A stretch of DNA of 64,000 nt from Acidobacteria bacterium 28-1 (GCA_002050365.1 MWYZ01000052.1:25626-89625); one strand, 5' to 3'; shown: positions 1-8,988, counted from the stretch's first letter. Numbers and translations: made by a program. The notes: generated by a model not told the origin, from the letters alone.

Positions 1-129
1 GATATTGCCGTTCTCATCGGTCGCGGTTGTACCTGTTACATAAATCCGATTGCCGACACGCACCGCGCGGGAATAGCCGACGACCCGTTCCCATTTCATT
101 CCCGACGAGTATTTTTGTCTCTCCTGCAT
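1..129 (-). CDS. RidA (YjgF/UK114) family protein, 5' part only
   Basis: The N-terminal 43 residues of a minus-strand gene are present; the rest runs off the left edge. After an ATG at 129 the peptide reads [21 protein letters not shown], then a [10 protein letters not shown] stretch. This matches the start of RidA-like proteins, which hydrolyse reactive enamine/imine intermediates or act as related deaminases. Its position just downstream of a pyrimidine-degradation gene set fits a role in clearing reactive intermediates, but that link is inference. The family assignment rests on this N-terminal segment alone. Confidence 0.75.
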   Translation of the reverse strand, partial: MQERQKYSSGMKWERVVGYSRAVRVGNRIYVTGTTATDENGNI

Positions 130-264
130 TTTATTGATGGTAAAAACGAATAACCTTTCACTATTCGTTTTTCGATATTCACTTTTATTTTTCCTAATTC
201 GCCACTATTCGCTCGCAAGAATCCGGTCATCCGTCTCTAAAAACTAACCGGAGTTTCGCGATTT

Positions 265-747
265 CTAACTTCGGATACTCCAAGGAATCCATCGCGGGAC
301 TGTTTTGCAATAATTTTGATATGATTCGCCGAATTTCCGTCTCAATATCGGTTCTTCGTAAAGAATAATAAAGAGGAAAAAGAAAGCGAATACAATGGAT
401 GTGTATTCTAATAGTCGCAATGATTCAAAAAACAATCCCTCGCCGAGAAGTATTGATAAAATCCCGACATACATCGGATTTCTGACAAAACGGTAAAGCC
501 CGCGCACGACAAGTTCTTTCGGCGGGTCAATCGGAGCCGGCGTTCCTCTACCGACAAAGGTGAAATCCCAAGCGCACCAAAAATAAATCGCTACGCCGAC
601 TAAGAAAATAAAAATCCCAACGTATCGGAAAACGCCGAGTTGAATCTGCGACGGGACAAAGCGTGAAGACAGCAACCAAAACGGCACTAAAACCGTCACC
701 GTTCCCGGCACAAGAAACGTAAAAATTATTGTCTTCAGCAAAACCAT
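265..747 (-). CDS. isoprenylcysteine carboxyl methyltransferase (ICMT/PEMT)-like membrane protein
   Basis: About 160 residues. Hydrophobic segments near residues 5-27 and 40-60 and a C-terminal pair are consistent with a multi-pass membrane protein. The family's SAM-binding signature is visible as RGLYRFVRNPMYVG in the second half, followed by the EEP...FGESYQNYC...VPRWIP C-terminal motif typical of ICMT/phospholipid methyltransferase-like proteins. Such proteins methylate isoprenylated or lipid substrates at the membrane; the bacterial substrate is generally unknown. A GTG at 750 directly precedes the ATG at 747; I chose the ATG, with a GGAG-rich stretch upstream. The gene starts 18 nt downstream of the nitrilase stop, so the two are probably co-transcribed. 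Confidence 0.8.
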   Translation of the reverse strand: MVLLKTIIFTFLVPGTVTVLVPFWLLSSRFVPSQIQLGVFRYVGIFIFLVGVAIYFWCAWDFTFVGRGTPAPIDPPKELVVRGLYRFVRNPMYVGILSILLGEGLFFESLRLLEYTSIVFAFFFLFIILYEEPILRRKFGESYQNYCKTVPRWIPWSIRS

Positions 748-765
748 CACTCCATCTCCGAACTC

Positions 766-1635
766 CTAATCCGCCACGATTTGCCCGTAAGCATCGGGGC
801 GGCGGTCGCGGAAAAACTGCCAAGTGTTTCGCACCTCACGAATCATATCAAAATTCAAATCGGCAACAACCAACTCGTCTTTATCACGCGCAGCCTCAGC
901 GACAATTTGTCCGCGCGGGTCGCAGAAATAACTTTGCCCGTAAAATTCGCCGATGTTCCAAGGCGCTTCGTAACCGACGCGGTTGATTGCGCCGACAAAA
1001 TAACCGTTGGCGACGGCGTGCGCGGGCTGTTCTAATTTCCAGAGATATTCCGAAAGTCCGGCGACGGTTGCCGACGGATTAAAGATAATTTCCGCTCCGT
1101 TCAAACCCAAACAGCGCGCGCCTTCGGGAAAATGGCGGTCGTAACAGATATAAACGCCGATGCGGGCAAACGCCGTGTCGAAACACGGATAGCCGAGATT
1201 GCCGGGACGGAAATAAAATTTCTCCCAAAAGCCCGGATTGACGTGTGGAATATGGGTCTTGCGATATTTACCTAAATACTTTCCGTCGGCGTCAATCACT
1301 GCCGCAGAATTATAATAAATGCCCGACATTTCTTCCTCGTAAATCGGCACAATCAAAACCATTCCCGTTTGCTTTGCTACGTCTTGCATCATTTTGACGG
1401 TCTTGCCGTCGGGAATTTTTTCAACCGCTTCATACCAGCGCGTCTGCTGTTCGGCGCAAAAATAAGGCGTGGTAAAAATCTCCTGAAAGCAAAGCATCTG
1501 CACGCCTTGTTTGGAAGCGTCTTCAACCATTTTCATTTGGTGGTCTAAGTTTGCTTTTTTGATTTCCTCAATCGGCGCATCGGTCGGCGCAACATTCGCG
1601 GCTTGAATAAGCCCACATTTTATTATTCTTGACAT
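766..1635 (-). CDS. nitrilase-superfamily amidohydrolase, beta-ureidopropionase-like
   Basis: 289 residues. The Glu-Lys-Cys triad of the nitrilase superfamily is visible: E52 in CFQEIF, K126 in KYRKTHIPH and C164 in VYICYDRHFPEGAR. The full-length fold continues to the C-terminal RRPDAYG. The sequence is of the N-carbamoyl-beta-alanine / N-carbamoylputrescine amidase type. Beta-ureidopropionase hydrolyses N-carbamoyl-beta-alanine to beta-alanine, CO2 and ammonia, the step after dihydropyrimidinase. hydA, a semialdehyde dehydrogenase, an AGXT2-like aminotransferase and an NCS1 carrier in the same window support that role. N-carbamoylputrescine amidase is the main alternative. The protein is cytosolic with no signal peptide. 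Confidence 0.85.
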   Translation of the reverse strand: MSRIIKCGLIQAANVAPTDAPIEEIKKANLDHQMKMVEDASKQGVQMLCFQEIFTTPYFCAEQQTRWYEAVEKIPDGKTVKMMQDVAKQTGMVLIVPIYEEEMSGIYYNSAAVIDADGKYLGKYRKTHIPHVNPGFWEKFYFRPGNLGYPCFDTAFARIGVYICYDRHFPEGARCLGLNGAEIIFNPSATVAGLSEYLWKLEQPAHAVANGYFVGAINRVGYEAPWNIGEFYGQSYFCDPRGQIVAEAARDKDELVVADLNFDMIREVRNTWQFFRDRRPDAYGQIVAD

Positions 1636-1655
1636 AAATTTTCCTCTTTTATTTT

Positions 1656-1690
1656 TAGCCGCGGATTAACGCAGATAACGCGGATAAGAT
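1656..1690. repeat. intergenic GCGGATTAACGC-type repeat, single arm
   Basis: TTAGCCGCGGATTAACGC followed by a GATAACGCGGAT repeat lies between the GxxExxY gene and the nitrilase. It is the same family as the inverted pair at 2149-2278, so copies of this repeat flank the GxxExxY gene on both sides. No gene overlaps it. Confidence 0.7.
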
Positions 1691-1702
1691 TTCAATTTTT
1701 AT

Positions 1703-2140
1703 TCAACTTTCCGACAATAAATTTGCTATCAATGATTTATTATTTGTCTGCTGCTTTTTGCGCTGATTGTCAAAAGCCAATCTTTTAAATTCAGGACGTT
1801 GACCGAAATTTAACAACAATCCAACTTCAATCTCTGTCGCCCGAAGATAGTTTAATAATTGTGCCTTGTGTGCATCTTGGATTGTCCGAACCGCTTTTAG
1901 TTCAATAATCACAGAATCTCCTACAATCAAATCAGCCACAAAGTCTCCAATCTTTTTCCCGCGAAACCAAACAGGAATCGGAATTTGTTGCCCAACCTTT
2001 ATTCCTTTTTCCGTTAACGCAATTAGCAAAGCATTTTCATAGACAGATTCCAAAAAGCCAAATCCAAGCTCGTTATAAATTTCATAAAATGTGCCGATTA
2101 TTTTATCGGTCAAATCACGATGTTTTAATGAGTCTTCCAT
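1703..2140 (-). CDS. GxxExxY protein (PD-(D/E)XK-like nuclease fold)
   Basis: 145 residues. The family-naming motif is present near residue 30 as GFLESVYENAL, after the usual DKIIGTFYEIYNELG start. A PD-(D/E)XK-like core follows: DFVADLIVGDSVIIELKAV, with Asp and ELK residues spaced as in that nuclease superfamily. The C-terminal half contains AQLLNYLRATEIEVGLLLNFG, which is also typical. GxxExxY proteins are common single genes in environmental bacteria and have no firmly established function. Here the gene sits between copies of a GC-rich intergenic repeat (1656-1690 and 2149-2278), consistent with movement as a unit. Most of the C-terminus after residue 130 is low complexity (QQTNNKSLI). 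Confidence 0.85.
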   Translation of the reverse strand: MEDSLKHRDLTDKIIGTFYEIYNELGFGFLESVYENALLIALTEKGIKVGQQIPIPVWFRGKKIGDFVADLIVGDSVIIELKAVRTIQDAHKAQLLNYLRATEIEVGLLLNFGQRPEFKRLAFDNQRKKQQTNNKSLIANLLSES

Positions 2141-2148
2141 ATCTTTTT

Positions 2149-2278
2149 CAGCCGCGGATTAACGCGGATGACGCGGATTTGAAATCATTTTTAATCTGTT
2201 AAAATTTAATTCACCATCCTAACGAATCCATTTTACCTTTTGATTTTATCCGCGTCATCCGCGCCAATCCGCGGCTAA
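2149..2278. repeat. inverted repeat of GCGGAT family
   Basis: The left arm, about 2149-2186 (GCCGCGGATTAACGCGGATG, then ACGCGGATTTGAAATC), is mirrored by a right arm at about 2242-2278 (TCCGCGTCATCCGCG then CCAATCCGCGGCTAA). The spacer is AT-rich. It fills the gap between the GxxExxY start and the end of the semialdehyde dehydrogenase gene, and could fold into a long hairpin in RNA. Confidence 0.8.
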
Positions 2279-2283
2279 TTTTC

Positions 2284-3741
2284 TTAGCTCATCCAATTAA
2301 TTCCCGCTTCTGGATTCCATTTCGTCGTTGTTTTCTTTAATTTTGTCCAAAATTCAATTGAGCTTTTGCCCGTAATGTCGTTTGCGCCGAAACGCGATTC
2401 GTTCCAGCCGCCGAATGAAAAAGGCTCGCGCGGGACGGGAACACCGATGTTCACGCCAATCATTCCCGCGCTGGCGTGTTCCATCACATAACGCGCCGCG
2501 CCGCCCGATTGCGTGAACACGGAAGCGGCGTTGCCGTATGGATTTTTGTTTTCGATGGCGATTGCGTCGTCCAGAGTTTCGGTTCGCATAATCGAAATCA
2601 CGGGACCGAAAATCTCTTCGGTGGCGACGGACATTTCCGGTTTGACGAAATCAATCACGGTCGGTCCGACATACGTTCCGTTTTCCTTACCCGCGACAAC
2701 CGCGCCGCGTCCGTCAACTAAAATTTTCGCGCCGCCGCGTTCTGCTTCCGAAATGTAATTTTCGATGCGTTCCTTCGCCGCACGGGAAATTACTGCGCCG
2801 AGATTTATGCCCGGCACGACTTTTCTGGCTTCGTCGCAAATACGTTCGATAATCGGATTGACATCGCCGACCGCGAGCATCGCCGAAGCCGCCATACAAC
2901 GCTGTCCGGCGCACCCCGACATCGAAGCCGTGACGTTCGTCGCTGTCATCGAAGGATTTGCGTCGGGCAAAACGAAAAGATGATTTTTCGCGCCGCCGAG
3001 CGCAACACATCGTTTCAAATTATGCGTACTTTGCTGATAGACGAGTTTGGCGACTTTGGTTGAGCCGACAAAACTGACGGCTTCAATCGAAGCGTGAGCG
3101 CAAATGCCTTCGACAATTTCCTTGCCGCCGTTGATGACATTGAAAACGCCGTCGGGAAGTCCTGCTTCCTTCAAAAGCTCCGCCATTCTTTGAACGGATA
3201 AAGGCACGAGTTCCGAAGGCTTCATAATCATCGTGTTGCCCAACACGAGCGCGTTTGGCATCGTCCAATTCGGCACCATCAGCGGAAAATTAAACGGTAC
3301 GATTGAGGCGACCACGCCAAGCGGAAAATGTTCGGTGCGGCATTCTACGCCTCGACTGACTTCCAAAATTTCGCCCGAAACAAGCTGCGGCATCGAACAC
3401 GCAAACTCGGTCAACTCGATGCTTTTTTCGACCTCCGCTTTTGCTTCGTCCCAAGTTTTGCCGTTTTCTTCAGAGACGAGTTCGGTCAATTCATCAAAAT
3501 TCTTTTCGAGCAAATATCTATAGCGAAAGAACACTTGAACGCGCTCTTTAATCGGCGTTTTGCTCCACGAATCAAACGCATTTTTGGCGGATTCGACCGC
3601 TGCGTTTAATTCGTCAATCGTTGACATCGGAACTGCCGACAACAAATTTCCGTCAACCGGCGAAACCACGTCCAAACTTTCCGTCGAAGTGCTTTCGACA
3701 AATTGCCCGTTATAATAATTTTTAACTATTTTGTATTTCAT
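2284..3741 (-). CDS. mmsA: CoA-acylating (methyl)malonate-semialdehyde dehydrogenase
   Basis: 485 residues from the chosen ATG at 3741; an in-frame upstream start at 3774 would only add residues from the intergenic hairpin. The protein is a full-length ALDH-superfamily member with the MMSDH-type signature. VVASIVPFNFPLMVPNW lies near residues 143-159, and the catalytic Cys near residue 282 is in CAGQRCMAAS, the form seen in CoA-dependent members. It converts malonate or methylmalonate semialdehyde plus NAD and CoA to acetyl- or propionyl-CoA with CO2 release. In this cluster it would handle malonate semialdehyde from beta-alanine transamination and complete pyrimidine breakdown. vapBC lies upstream, separated by a small hairpin. 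Confidence 0.9.
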   Translation of the reverse strand: MKYKIVKNYYNGQFVESTSTESLDVVSPVDGNLLSAVPMSTIDELNAAVESAKNAFDSWSKTPIKERVQVFFRYRYLLEKNFDELTELVSEENGKTWDEAKAEVEKSIELTEFACSMPQLVSGEILEVSRGVECRTEHFPLGVVASIVPFNFPLMVPNWTMPNALVLGNTMIMKPSELVPLSVQRMAELLKEAGLPDGVFNVINGGKEIVEGICAHASIEAVSFVGSTKVAKLVYQQSTHNLKRCVALGGAKNHLFVLPDANPSMTATNVTASMSGCAGQRCMAASAMLAVGDVNPIIERICDEARKVVPGINLGAVISRAAKERIENYISEAERGGAKILVDGRGAVVAGKENGTYVGPTVIDFVKPEMSVATEEIFGPVISIMRTETLDDAIAIENKNPYGNAASVFTQSGGAARYVMEHASAGMIGVNIGVPVPREPFSFGGWNESRFGANDITGKSSIEFWTKLKKTTTKWNPEAGINWMS

Positions 3742-3750
3742 AAATTTAAT

Positions 3751-3776
3751 TTTTGCCGCGGATTTGTGCGGCAAAA
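3751..3776. terminator. small hairpin between vapC and mmsA
   Basis: TTTTGCCGC and GCGGCAAAA form a 9-bp stem around an 8-nt loop. It sits between the vapC stop and the mmsA start and could attenuate transcription from vapBC into mmsA. The arms also resemble the GCCGCGGAT intergenic repeat family, so it may be a repeat remnant rather than a true terminator. Confidence 0.4.
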
Positions 3777-3780
3777 TTTT

Positions 3781-4242
3781 TTAATAATTATTCGGATTTT
3801 CAATGGTCAGACTTTCCGCTTGTGCAACCTTATTCAATTCATCGTCAGCCGAAACGAAAACGAGCGCGGGCAGATTTCTCGATAAACGGTCTTGATTTGT
3901 CAGTAAAGCACAAGCGAGTTGAACCGAATCGTAACCACGCAAGGCGTGAATGTCGGCCAACCGCACGGCTTCCCGAAAAATCGCGTCGGTCAACTTCACT
4001 TGAAAAATGTTTCGGTCAAAAACGCGCTGCCAACGAGCAATAGCCTTGGTCGCATAATCGGCAGTCAGAGTTTTGCCTTTTCTTCTGCGGGAAAGAGCCG
4101 CGCAAACTTCGACTTCCGTGATTCGCGCCGCGTAAATTAGATTTTTTGCCGAAGGTCGCATTAAATCGAGAACAAAGTTTGTGCCTTTCTCTTTGGCAAA
4201 ACGCTTGACGGTTGCCGAACTGTCGAAATAATATGCCGCCAT
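3781..4242 (-). CDS. PIN-domain toxin (VapC-like)
   Basis: 153 residues from the ATG at 4242, which overlaps the antitoxin's stop in a TGATG arrangement. A TTG one codon earlier is the alternative. PIN-domain acidic residues are visible in YYFDSSATVKRF (N-terminus), EVEVCAAL (middle), RGYDSVQLACAL and SADDELNKVA (C-terminal half), giving the D-E-D-D set expected of a metal-dependent ribonuclease. VapC toxins cleave tRNA or rRNA when freed from their antitoxin. The tight overlap with the upstream small gene supports a toxin-antitoxin operon. It lies between mmsA and the NCS1 transporter, so it interrupts the catabolic cluster. Confidence 0.85.
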   Translation of the reverse strand: MAAYYFDSSATVKRFAKEKGTNFVLDLMRPSAKNLIYAARITEVEVCAALSRRRKGKTLTADYATKAIARWQRVFDRNIFQVKLTDAIFREAVRLADIHALRGYDSVQLACALLTNQDRLSRNLPALVFVSADDELNKVAQAESLTIENPNNY

Positions 4243-4502
4243 CAAATTCTCTCTCTGATTATTTGCTCCGATAAAGGTTCACCTTCAAATTCAATCGGCT
4301 CGATCTCGGCAAACTCTTCATCGGTTTCATCGCACGGCGGAATTTTTTCGATTGCGCCTTTTTGTAAAAGATACTCGGCAAATTCTTTTTCGCGTTGTTC
4401 CAAATCGTCTTTGTCAAGCAGTTGGTTCACGCCTTGCGAAACTTTTTGAATTTCGCCCAAAGGCAATTTTTGAATTTCTGTTAAAATCTCTGTCGGTGTC
4501 AT
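4242..4502 (-). CDS. antitoxin partner of the PIN toxin
   Basis: 86 residues, acidic in the second half (EEFAEIEPIEFEGEPLS). It sits directly upstream of the PIN toxin with the stop and start codons overlapping. The N-terminal part MTPTEILTEIQKLPLGEIQK is amphipathic and resembles the small uncharacterised antitoxins that precede VapC genes. I see no clear AbrB or ribbon-helix-helix signature, so the role is inferred from position, size and charge. Confidence 0.7.
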   Translation of the reverse strand: MTPTEILTEIQKLPLGEIQKVSQGVNQLLDKDDLEQREKEFAEYLLQKGAIEKIPPCDETDEEFAEIEPIEFEGEPLSEQIIRERI

Positions 4503-4531
4503 TTTTACCTCACTTTGAACTACATTTTACG

Positions 4532-6016
4532 CTATTTTTCTTCTGGAGGGAACGCTTTCATCAAAACCCAATGCACGAAAAACGAAACACCGAAGCCGAC
4601 AAACCATGCGTAATCATACAAAAATCTGAGAGTCGGAATTATGAGTCCAATCCACGCGAAAAAGCAACCCAAAAGTGTGGCGATAACCGCCCGCCAATTC
4701 CAGCCGCTCGCATAACGGTAAACGCCTTTCGTGCGATACAAATCGCCGAGATTCAAATTCTTGTTTCGGATAATCCAATAATCGGCAATCAAAACTCCGG
4801 CAATTGAGCCGAGTCCGCCCGAATAACCGAGCAGCCACGAGAAAATATAACCGCTTGGGTCAGCTAATAATTTCCAAGGCTGCATCAAAATTCCGACGAT
4901 TCCAGTTATCAAACCGCCCGTGCGAAAAGAAATCCATTTTGGAAAAGCGTTGGCAAAATCATTGGCTGGGGAGACGACGTTTGCCGCAATGTTGACCGAC
5001 AATGTTGCGACGACAATTGTGAACATCGAAACGGCAACGACGAGCGGCTGTGAAAATTGCCCGACCAATTTCACCGGATCCCAAAGCTCGTCCGGTTTCA
5101 TCTGCGGAAACACGACAACTGCCGCCGAAGTTATCAAAATTCCCATCGCGGCGAAGATAACCATCGTCGTCGGCAAAGCGACGGTTTGCCCGACGACTTG
5201 CTCGCGCTGGCTTTTTCCAAAGCGCGTAAAGTCCGGCATATTCAAAGAAAGCGTCGCCCAGAATCCAATCATCGCCGTCAAGCTGGGAATAAAAATCTTC
5301 CAGAATTCGCCCGGCGTTTGAAACTTTCCGGGTTCGTTCAATAAAAATCCAACGCCGCCCGCTTGATACAAAATCCACGCGAGCAGCACGGCGGTCATCA
5401 CCAACACGAACGGCGCAGCCCAATTTTCGACGTGCCTCAACAAATCCATTCCGCGATAAATAATAAAAATATTCATCGCCCAGAAAATCAAAAACGAAAG
5501 CCATTCGGTCAGCGTGTGTCCGCCGATTGCGCCGCCGAGCGCGGTTTGCCAACCGGGAATTATCGCAGCGAAAAATGTGTGGATTGCCTGTCCGCCAATC
5601 CACGCCTGAATCCCGAACCAGCCGCAAGCGACAATCGCGCGCATAATCGCTGGAAGATTCGACCCGTAAGTGCCGTAAGCGGCGCGCGCAAAAACCGGAA
5701 ACGGAATGCCGTATTTCGTTCCCGGATGCGAGTTTAATAAAATCGGCGCAAGCACAATCACATTGCCGAGCAAAATCGTAATCAACGCTTGCCACCAATT
5801 CATTCCCGCCGAAATCAAACCCGACGCCATCATATAAGTCGGAATGCAGTGCGCCATCGAAATCCACAGCGCGGCGTAGTTATACGTCGTCCAATTACGA
5901 TTTTCGACGGCGACGGGCGCGAGGTCTTCGTTGTAAAGCGGCGACGTTTGGATTGACTGCAGCGCTTCCGGCTGCAATTCGATTCGCCCGTCGGCGTGTT
6001 GGATTGTTTCGCTCAT
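4532..6016 (-). CDS. NCS1-family nucleobase/hydantoin:cation symporter
   Basis: 494 residues with about 12 hydrophobic segments. The N-terminal signature of the NCS1 family is clear: NRNWTTYNYAALWISMAHC near residues 39-57, then GMNWWQALITILLGN and the FPVFARAAYGTYGSN loop. The conserved CGWFGIQAWIGG region lies near residue 132. NCS1 carriers import uracil, allantoin, cytosine or hydantoins with H+ or Na+. Together with dihydropyrimidinase and the nitrilase in this window, a pyrimidine or dihydropyrimidine substrate is most likely, but the residues visible do not settle which. A penicillin acylase gene lies upstream. Confidence 0.9.
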   Translation of the reverse strand: MSETIQHADGRIELQPEALQSIQTSPLYNEDLAPVAVENRNWTTYNYAALWISMAHCIPTYMMASGLISAGMNWWQALITILLGNVIVLAPILLNSHPGTKYGIPFPVFARAAYGTYGSNLPAIMRAIVACGWFGIQAWIGGQAIHTFFAAIIPGWQTALGGAIGGHTLTEWLSFLIFWAMNIFIIYRGMDLLRHVENWAAPFVLVMTAVLLAWILYQAGGVGFLLNEPGKFQTPGEFWKIFIPSLTAMIGFWATLSLNMPDFTRFGKSQREQVVGQTVALPTTMVIFAAMGILITSAAVVVFPQMKPDELWDPVKLVGQFSQPLVVAVSMFTIVVATLSVNIAANVVSPANDFANAFPKWISFRTGGLITGIVGILMQPWKLLADPSGYIFSWLLGYSGGLGSIAGVLIADYWIIRNKNLNLGDLYRTKGVYRYASGWNWRAVIATLLGCFFAWIGLIIPTLRFLYDYAWFVGFGVSFFVHWVLMKAFPPEEK

Positions 6017-6119
6017 AACTTTTAATTGTCGCTTATTTCCGTTCGTTCACAGGTAAAATTTATGACTGCTTTCACGAATTTCCGTTTTGTTGCTTTCGGT
6101 TTAGAAATAAACAATCATC

Positions 6120-8312
6120 TTAATTTCCCGGTGTGTATTTCTTGTCAACGTGATTTTTTAATTGAGCCGGATAAAAATACACTTCGCGCAAATCGCCTTT
6201 ACTGTAACGCAAGGCTTGGTCGTTGAAATGCGGTGATTTTGGATCGCCGCTTTCGCCGCCGGCGGTTACGGCTTTGGCGCGAACCTTTTTGCCGAACTCG
6301 ACGACGGCGACAAAACTGTTGCCGCTCGTGCCGTACCATTTCTTTGTGTTTTTGGTCGGCGACGCGCCGAACGACGCTAAAGAACCCCAATTCCCAGAAG
6401 TAAATCCGACCGCGATACTCGGCGCGGCGTCGCTGAAAGGATGCACAATATCTCCGTTCAATCGCTGGAAACGATTTATCTCGCCCCACTTGGTTCGCCA
6501 ATTTCCGAAATCCGCCGTCAGTTTTTCCGAAGCGCGCGTCAGCGCTTGGAGCATCTGGGTTTGCGTTGCTTTCGCCAAGACGTTTTCCTGTGACGGAACG
6601 ACCGGACTCGGACCGAGTTCGCGGAGAACCTCGGTTCCCCAGAATACTGCCAGAGACGTTGCGACCGAATCGGTTGACCAGCGCAGATTCCATTCTCGCA
6701 AAACGCTGATTTGGTCTTTCAATTTCGCTTTTAACCGATTTTCCGAAGGTAGTTTATCCCAAGCCGACACGAGCGCCGGAACGGTTTTTTCAAACCACGG
6801 AAGATAACTGTCATAAGCGGCTTCCCGCAATTTGTCGAGCGTGAAATCCTTTCGATTTTCAAGAACTTTTATCGCGTGCAGACCGCGCGCCGATTCGATG
6901 CCGTTGTCAACGTATTTCGGAAAATCCGCCTGTTTCAAGCTGCTCGAACCGGCGGCTGACCAAGGCGAGTTGTTGCTGTTATAAACCCAGCCGCTCGTCG
7001 GATTTATCAGATTCGGCGATTCTTCAAACGTCAATAAACCTTTCCAATCGCTTTCGACGTCGCTTCCGTTAACGGGTTTCGTCCAATCGAATTTCGGATT
7101 GCGGCGCGGGATGAAATTGGCGTGAAAATAAGCGATATTTCCGTCCGCGTCGGCGTAAATCGTGTTGTTTGATGAATTTGAATGCAATTCAAAATTTTGC
7201 CGGAACTCCTTGTAATTTTTCGCTTTCGTTCTGGTAAAAGATTGAGTCAGAGCCTTTACCGGCTCGTTCATCAAGCCGACGGTTATCCAATCCCCGGACG
7301 CTTCGTCTCGTCTGACAACCGCGCCGTGATGCGTGCGGTAAATTGTGAACGTCCGCTCCGCCATCCCGTTTGCAGTTTTATACGGCACTTTGACGACCGA
7401 AGCGAGCATCGGTCTTTCTTCTTTGCCGAATTTGTAAAAATATTTATCGCCCTTTCTTGCAACCGTCTCGCGCCATTCGTCAATTGCGTCAACGGCGCTC
7501 GAAGTATGCATCCAGCCGAGGCGTTCGTTAAAACCTTGATAAATAAAAATCTGTCCCCAAGTCGCCGCGCCGTAAGCGTTTAGACCTTCGCCGCTCGTCA
7601 CCTGTAATTCCGAGCGAAAGAAAAACGAAGTGTGCGGATTAATCAGCAGCAGAGCGTTTCCCTCGGTCGTATTTTGCGGCGCGACGGCGATTCCGTTCGA
7701 GCCGCTCGGTTCGGCGAGAAAATCGGGCTTTTCCAAACTGACAGCCTGTTTTTTAGAGTCATAAAACGCCTGAAGCCGCGCGAGACTGATTGTTTCAATG
7801 TCGCCGCCGATGCTGCCTTCCGTAAACGAAAGCGCCATCCAAGGCTCGAATTTCGTGATAACTCGCGGCTTAACCTGCGGATGTCTCAGTAGATAAAAAT
7901 TCAAACCGTCAGCCCAAGCCGTCATCAATTTTTGCAGCCACGCGGGGCTTTCCGCGAATTTCTTCTTTAAATCTTCCGGCTGGACGAAGATTTTCATTCG
8001 CAAATCGCGCCAGATGGCAGATTCGCCTTCCGCTTCGGCAAACCGTCCCATCGCGTTCAGATAATTAGTCTCGACGCGGTTGAAATCGTCTTCCGCCTGA
8101 GCGTAAATCATACCGAAAATCGCGTCAGCGTCAGTTTTGCCCGAAACGTGAGCGATGCCCCAATCGTCGCGCACGATGGAAACATTTTTTGCCTGCCGTT
8201 CCCAACGTAATATTTCCGATTGACTCGCGCCGCAAACCGGAATCCATAGAAGAAAGGAAAGTAAAATAAACGAATACTTATGACGTTTTTGAAGAAAGTT
8301 TGCTTTTATCAT
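6120..8312 (-). CDS. penicillin acylase-family Ntn hydrolase, exported
   Basis: 730 residues. A signal peptide covers about residues 1-30 (hydrophobic FILLSFLLWIPVCGA). The N-terminal alpha-domain begins with VSIVRDDWGIAHVSG, the usual acylase start. The autocatalytic junction is visible at G204|S205 in EPSGSNGIAVAP; Ser205 would become the N-terminal nucleophile of the beta subunit. Downstream, LLINPHTSFFF and WGQIFIYQGFNERLGWMHTS correspond to the conserved substrate-pocket segments. The family hydrolyses amide bonds in penicillins, acyl-homoserine lactones or other N-acyl compounds in the periplasm; the substrate cannot be read from sequence. The first hydA-tail copy lies just upstream of the start codon. 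Confidence 0.88.
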   Translation of the reverse strand: MIKANFLQKRHKYSFILLSFLLWIPVCGASQSEILRWERQAKNVSIVRDDWGIAHVSGKTDADAIFGMIYAQAEDDFNRVETNYLNAMGRFAEAEGESAIWRDLRMKIFVQPEDLKKKFAESPAWLQKLMTAWADGLNFYLLRHPQVKPRVITKFEPWMALSFTEGSIGGDIETISLARLQAFYDSKKQAVSLEKPDFLAEPSGSNGIAVAPQNTTEGNALLLINPHTSFFFRSELQVTSGEGLNAYGAATWGQIFIYQGFNERLGWMHTSSAVDAIDEWRETVARKGDKYFYKFGKEERPMLASVVKVPYKTANGMAERTFTIYRTHHGAVVRRDEASGDWITVGLMNEPVKALTQSFTRTKAKNYKEFRQNFELHSNSSNNTIYADADGNIAYFHANFIPRRNPKFDWTKPVNGSDVESDWKGLLTFEESPNLINPTSGWVYNSNNSPWSAAGSSSLKQADFPKYVDNGIESARGLHAIKVLENRKDFTLDKLREAAYDSYLPWFEKTVPALVSAWDKLPSENRLKAKLKDQISVLREWNLRWSTDSVATSLAVFWGTEVLRELGPSPVVPSQENVLAKATQTQMLQALTRASEKLTADFGNWRTKWGEINRFQRLNGDIVHPFSDAAPSIAVGFTSGNWGSLASFGASPTKNTKKWYGTSGNSFVAVVEFGKKVRAKAVTAGGESGDPKSPHFNDQALRYSKGDLREVYFYPAQLKNHVDKKYTPGN

Positions 8313-8362
8313 AAAGATATTCTACCCGAAAATATGCTAGATTATTTGGTTCCTCGTCGGCA

Positions 8363-8443
8363 TTAGATATTCACGCAAGGTCCGCGCTTCAAAAACTGTC
8401 CGTCGTCCGCTTTTCCTTTATGTTCGCCGTTTTCGATGACGGC
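8363..8443 (-). repeat. hydA 3'-end copy A
   Basis: Read on the minus strand this encodes the last ~27 codons of dihydropyrimidinase (VIENGEHKGKADDGQFLKRG then PCVNI) and a TAA stop at 8365-8363. There is no frame break but also no upstream ATG. The DUF4440 stop upstream is in the same frame as the copy. Compared with hydA, the third-position changes are mostly silent, and a Thr becomes Pro near the end. It is the outermost copy of the array and abuts the penicillin acylase promoter region. Confidence 0.9.
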
Positions 8444-8509
8444 AGTGTTTAAATTCTGCGGCTCGCAAATTCTTAACTTGCCTGCCGTTTGATTGCAAAC
8501 TTTTGCGGT

Positions 8510-8977
8510 TTATTCGCAGATAATATTCGCGTGTCGCGCCGTTAAAAGCCATTTTCCGCCGCGCTTCATCCAGATATTAGTGTAACGGCGCTTGATAGTT
8601 TGACCTTTTTGCGGCGAATTTTCACCCGTCACGATTGTTTCGCGTCCCATTGTGATGACGGTTTTTTCGTAAATCAAAACCGCCTCCGTTTCACGCACGA
8701 ACGAGGCGTAGTTAATGACACCTTTGCGAATCAATTCCTTGACGCCTTCATTTCCTTTAACAATTTCGTTGCGCGGGCTGTTGGTCGTAAAATCTTCGGC
8801 GGTAATTTTCTCTAAAGTCTCGAAATCTTTTTTCTGAATGGCTTCGGCTTCGGCAAGGTCAAGGCGGCGAATTTCCTCTTCGAGTGCATTTTTCTGTTTT
8901 TTCGCATCCTGCGCCGAAACGAGAGCAGGATACAAAATCAAAACTGAAATCAGAAACAGAAATAACTTTGTTTTCAT
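8510..8977 (-). CDS. exported DUF4440/SnoaL-like (NTF2-fold) protein 1
   Basis: 155 residues from the ATG at 8977, preceded by a strong AGGAGGAAAT site 7 nt upstream. A longer in-frame start at 9067 lies inside a frameshifted hydA-tail copy and is not credible. A signal peptide MKTKLFLFLISVLILYPALV-SAQ is followed by an NTF2-like domain: RRLDLAEAEAIQKKDFETLE, LEKITAEDFTTNSPRNE, and a C-terminal YTNIWMKRGGKWLLTARHAN. This is the DUF4440 pattern of small cone-shaped proteins, some of which bind or isomerise small ligands. No catalytic residues can be assigned. hydA-tail copies lie on both sides, and a homologue is at 11488-11949. Confidence 0.85.
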   Translation of the reverse strand: MKTKLFLFLISVLILYPALVSAQDAKKQKNALEEEIRRLDLAEAEAIQKKDFETLEKITAEDFTTNSPRNEIVKGNEGVKELIRKGVINYASFVRETEAVLIYEKTVITMGRETIVTGENSPQKGQTIKRRYTNIWMKRGGKWLLTARHANIICE

Positions 8978-8988
8978 CTTATTTCCTC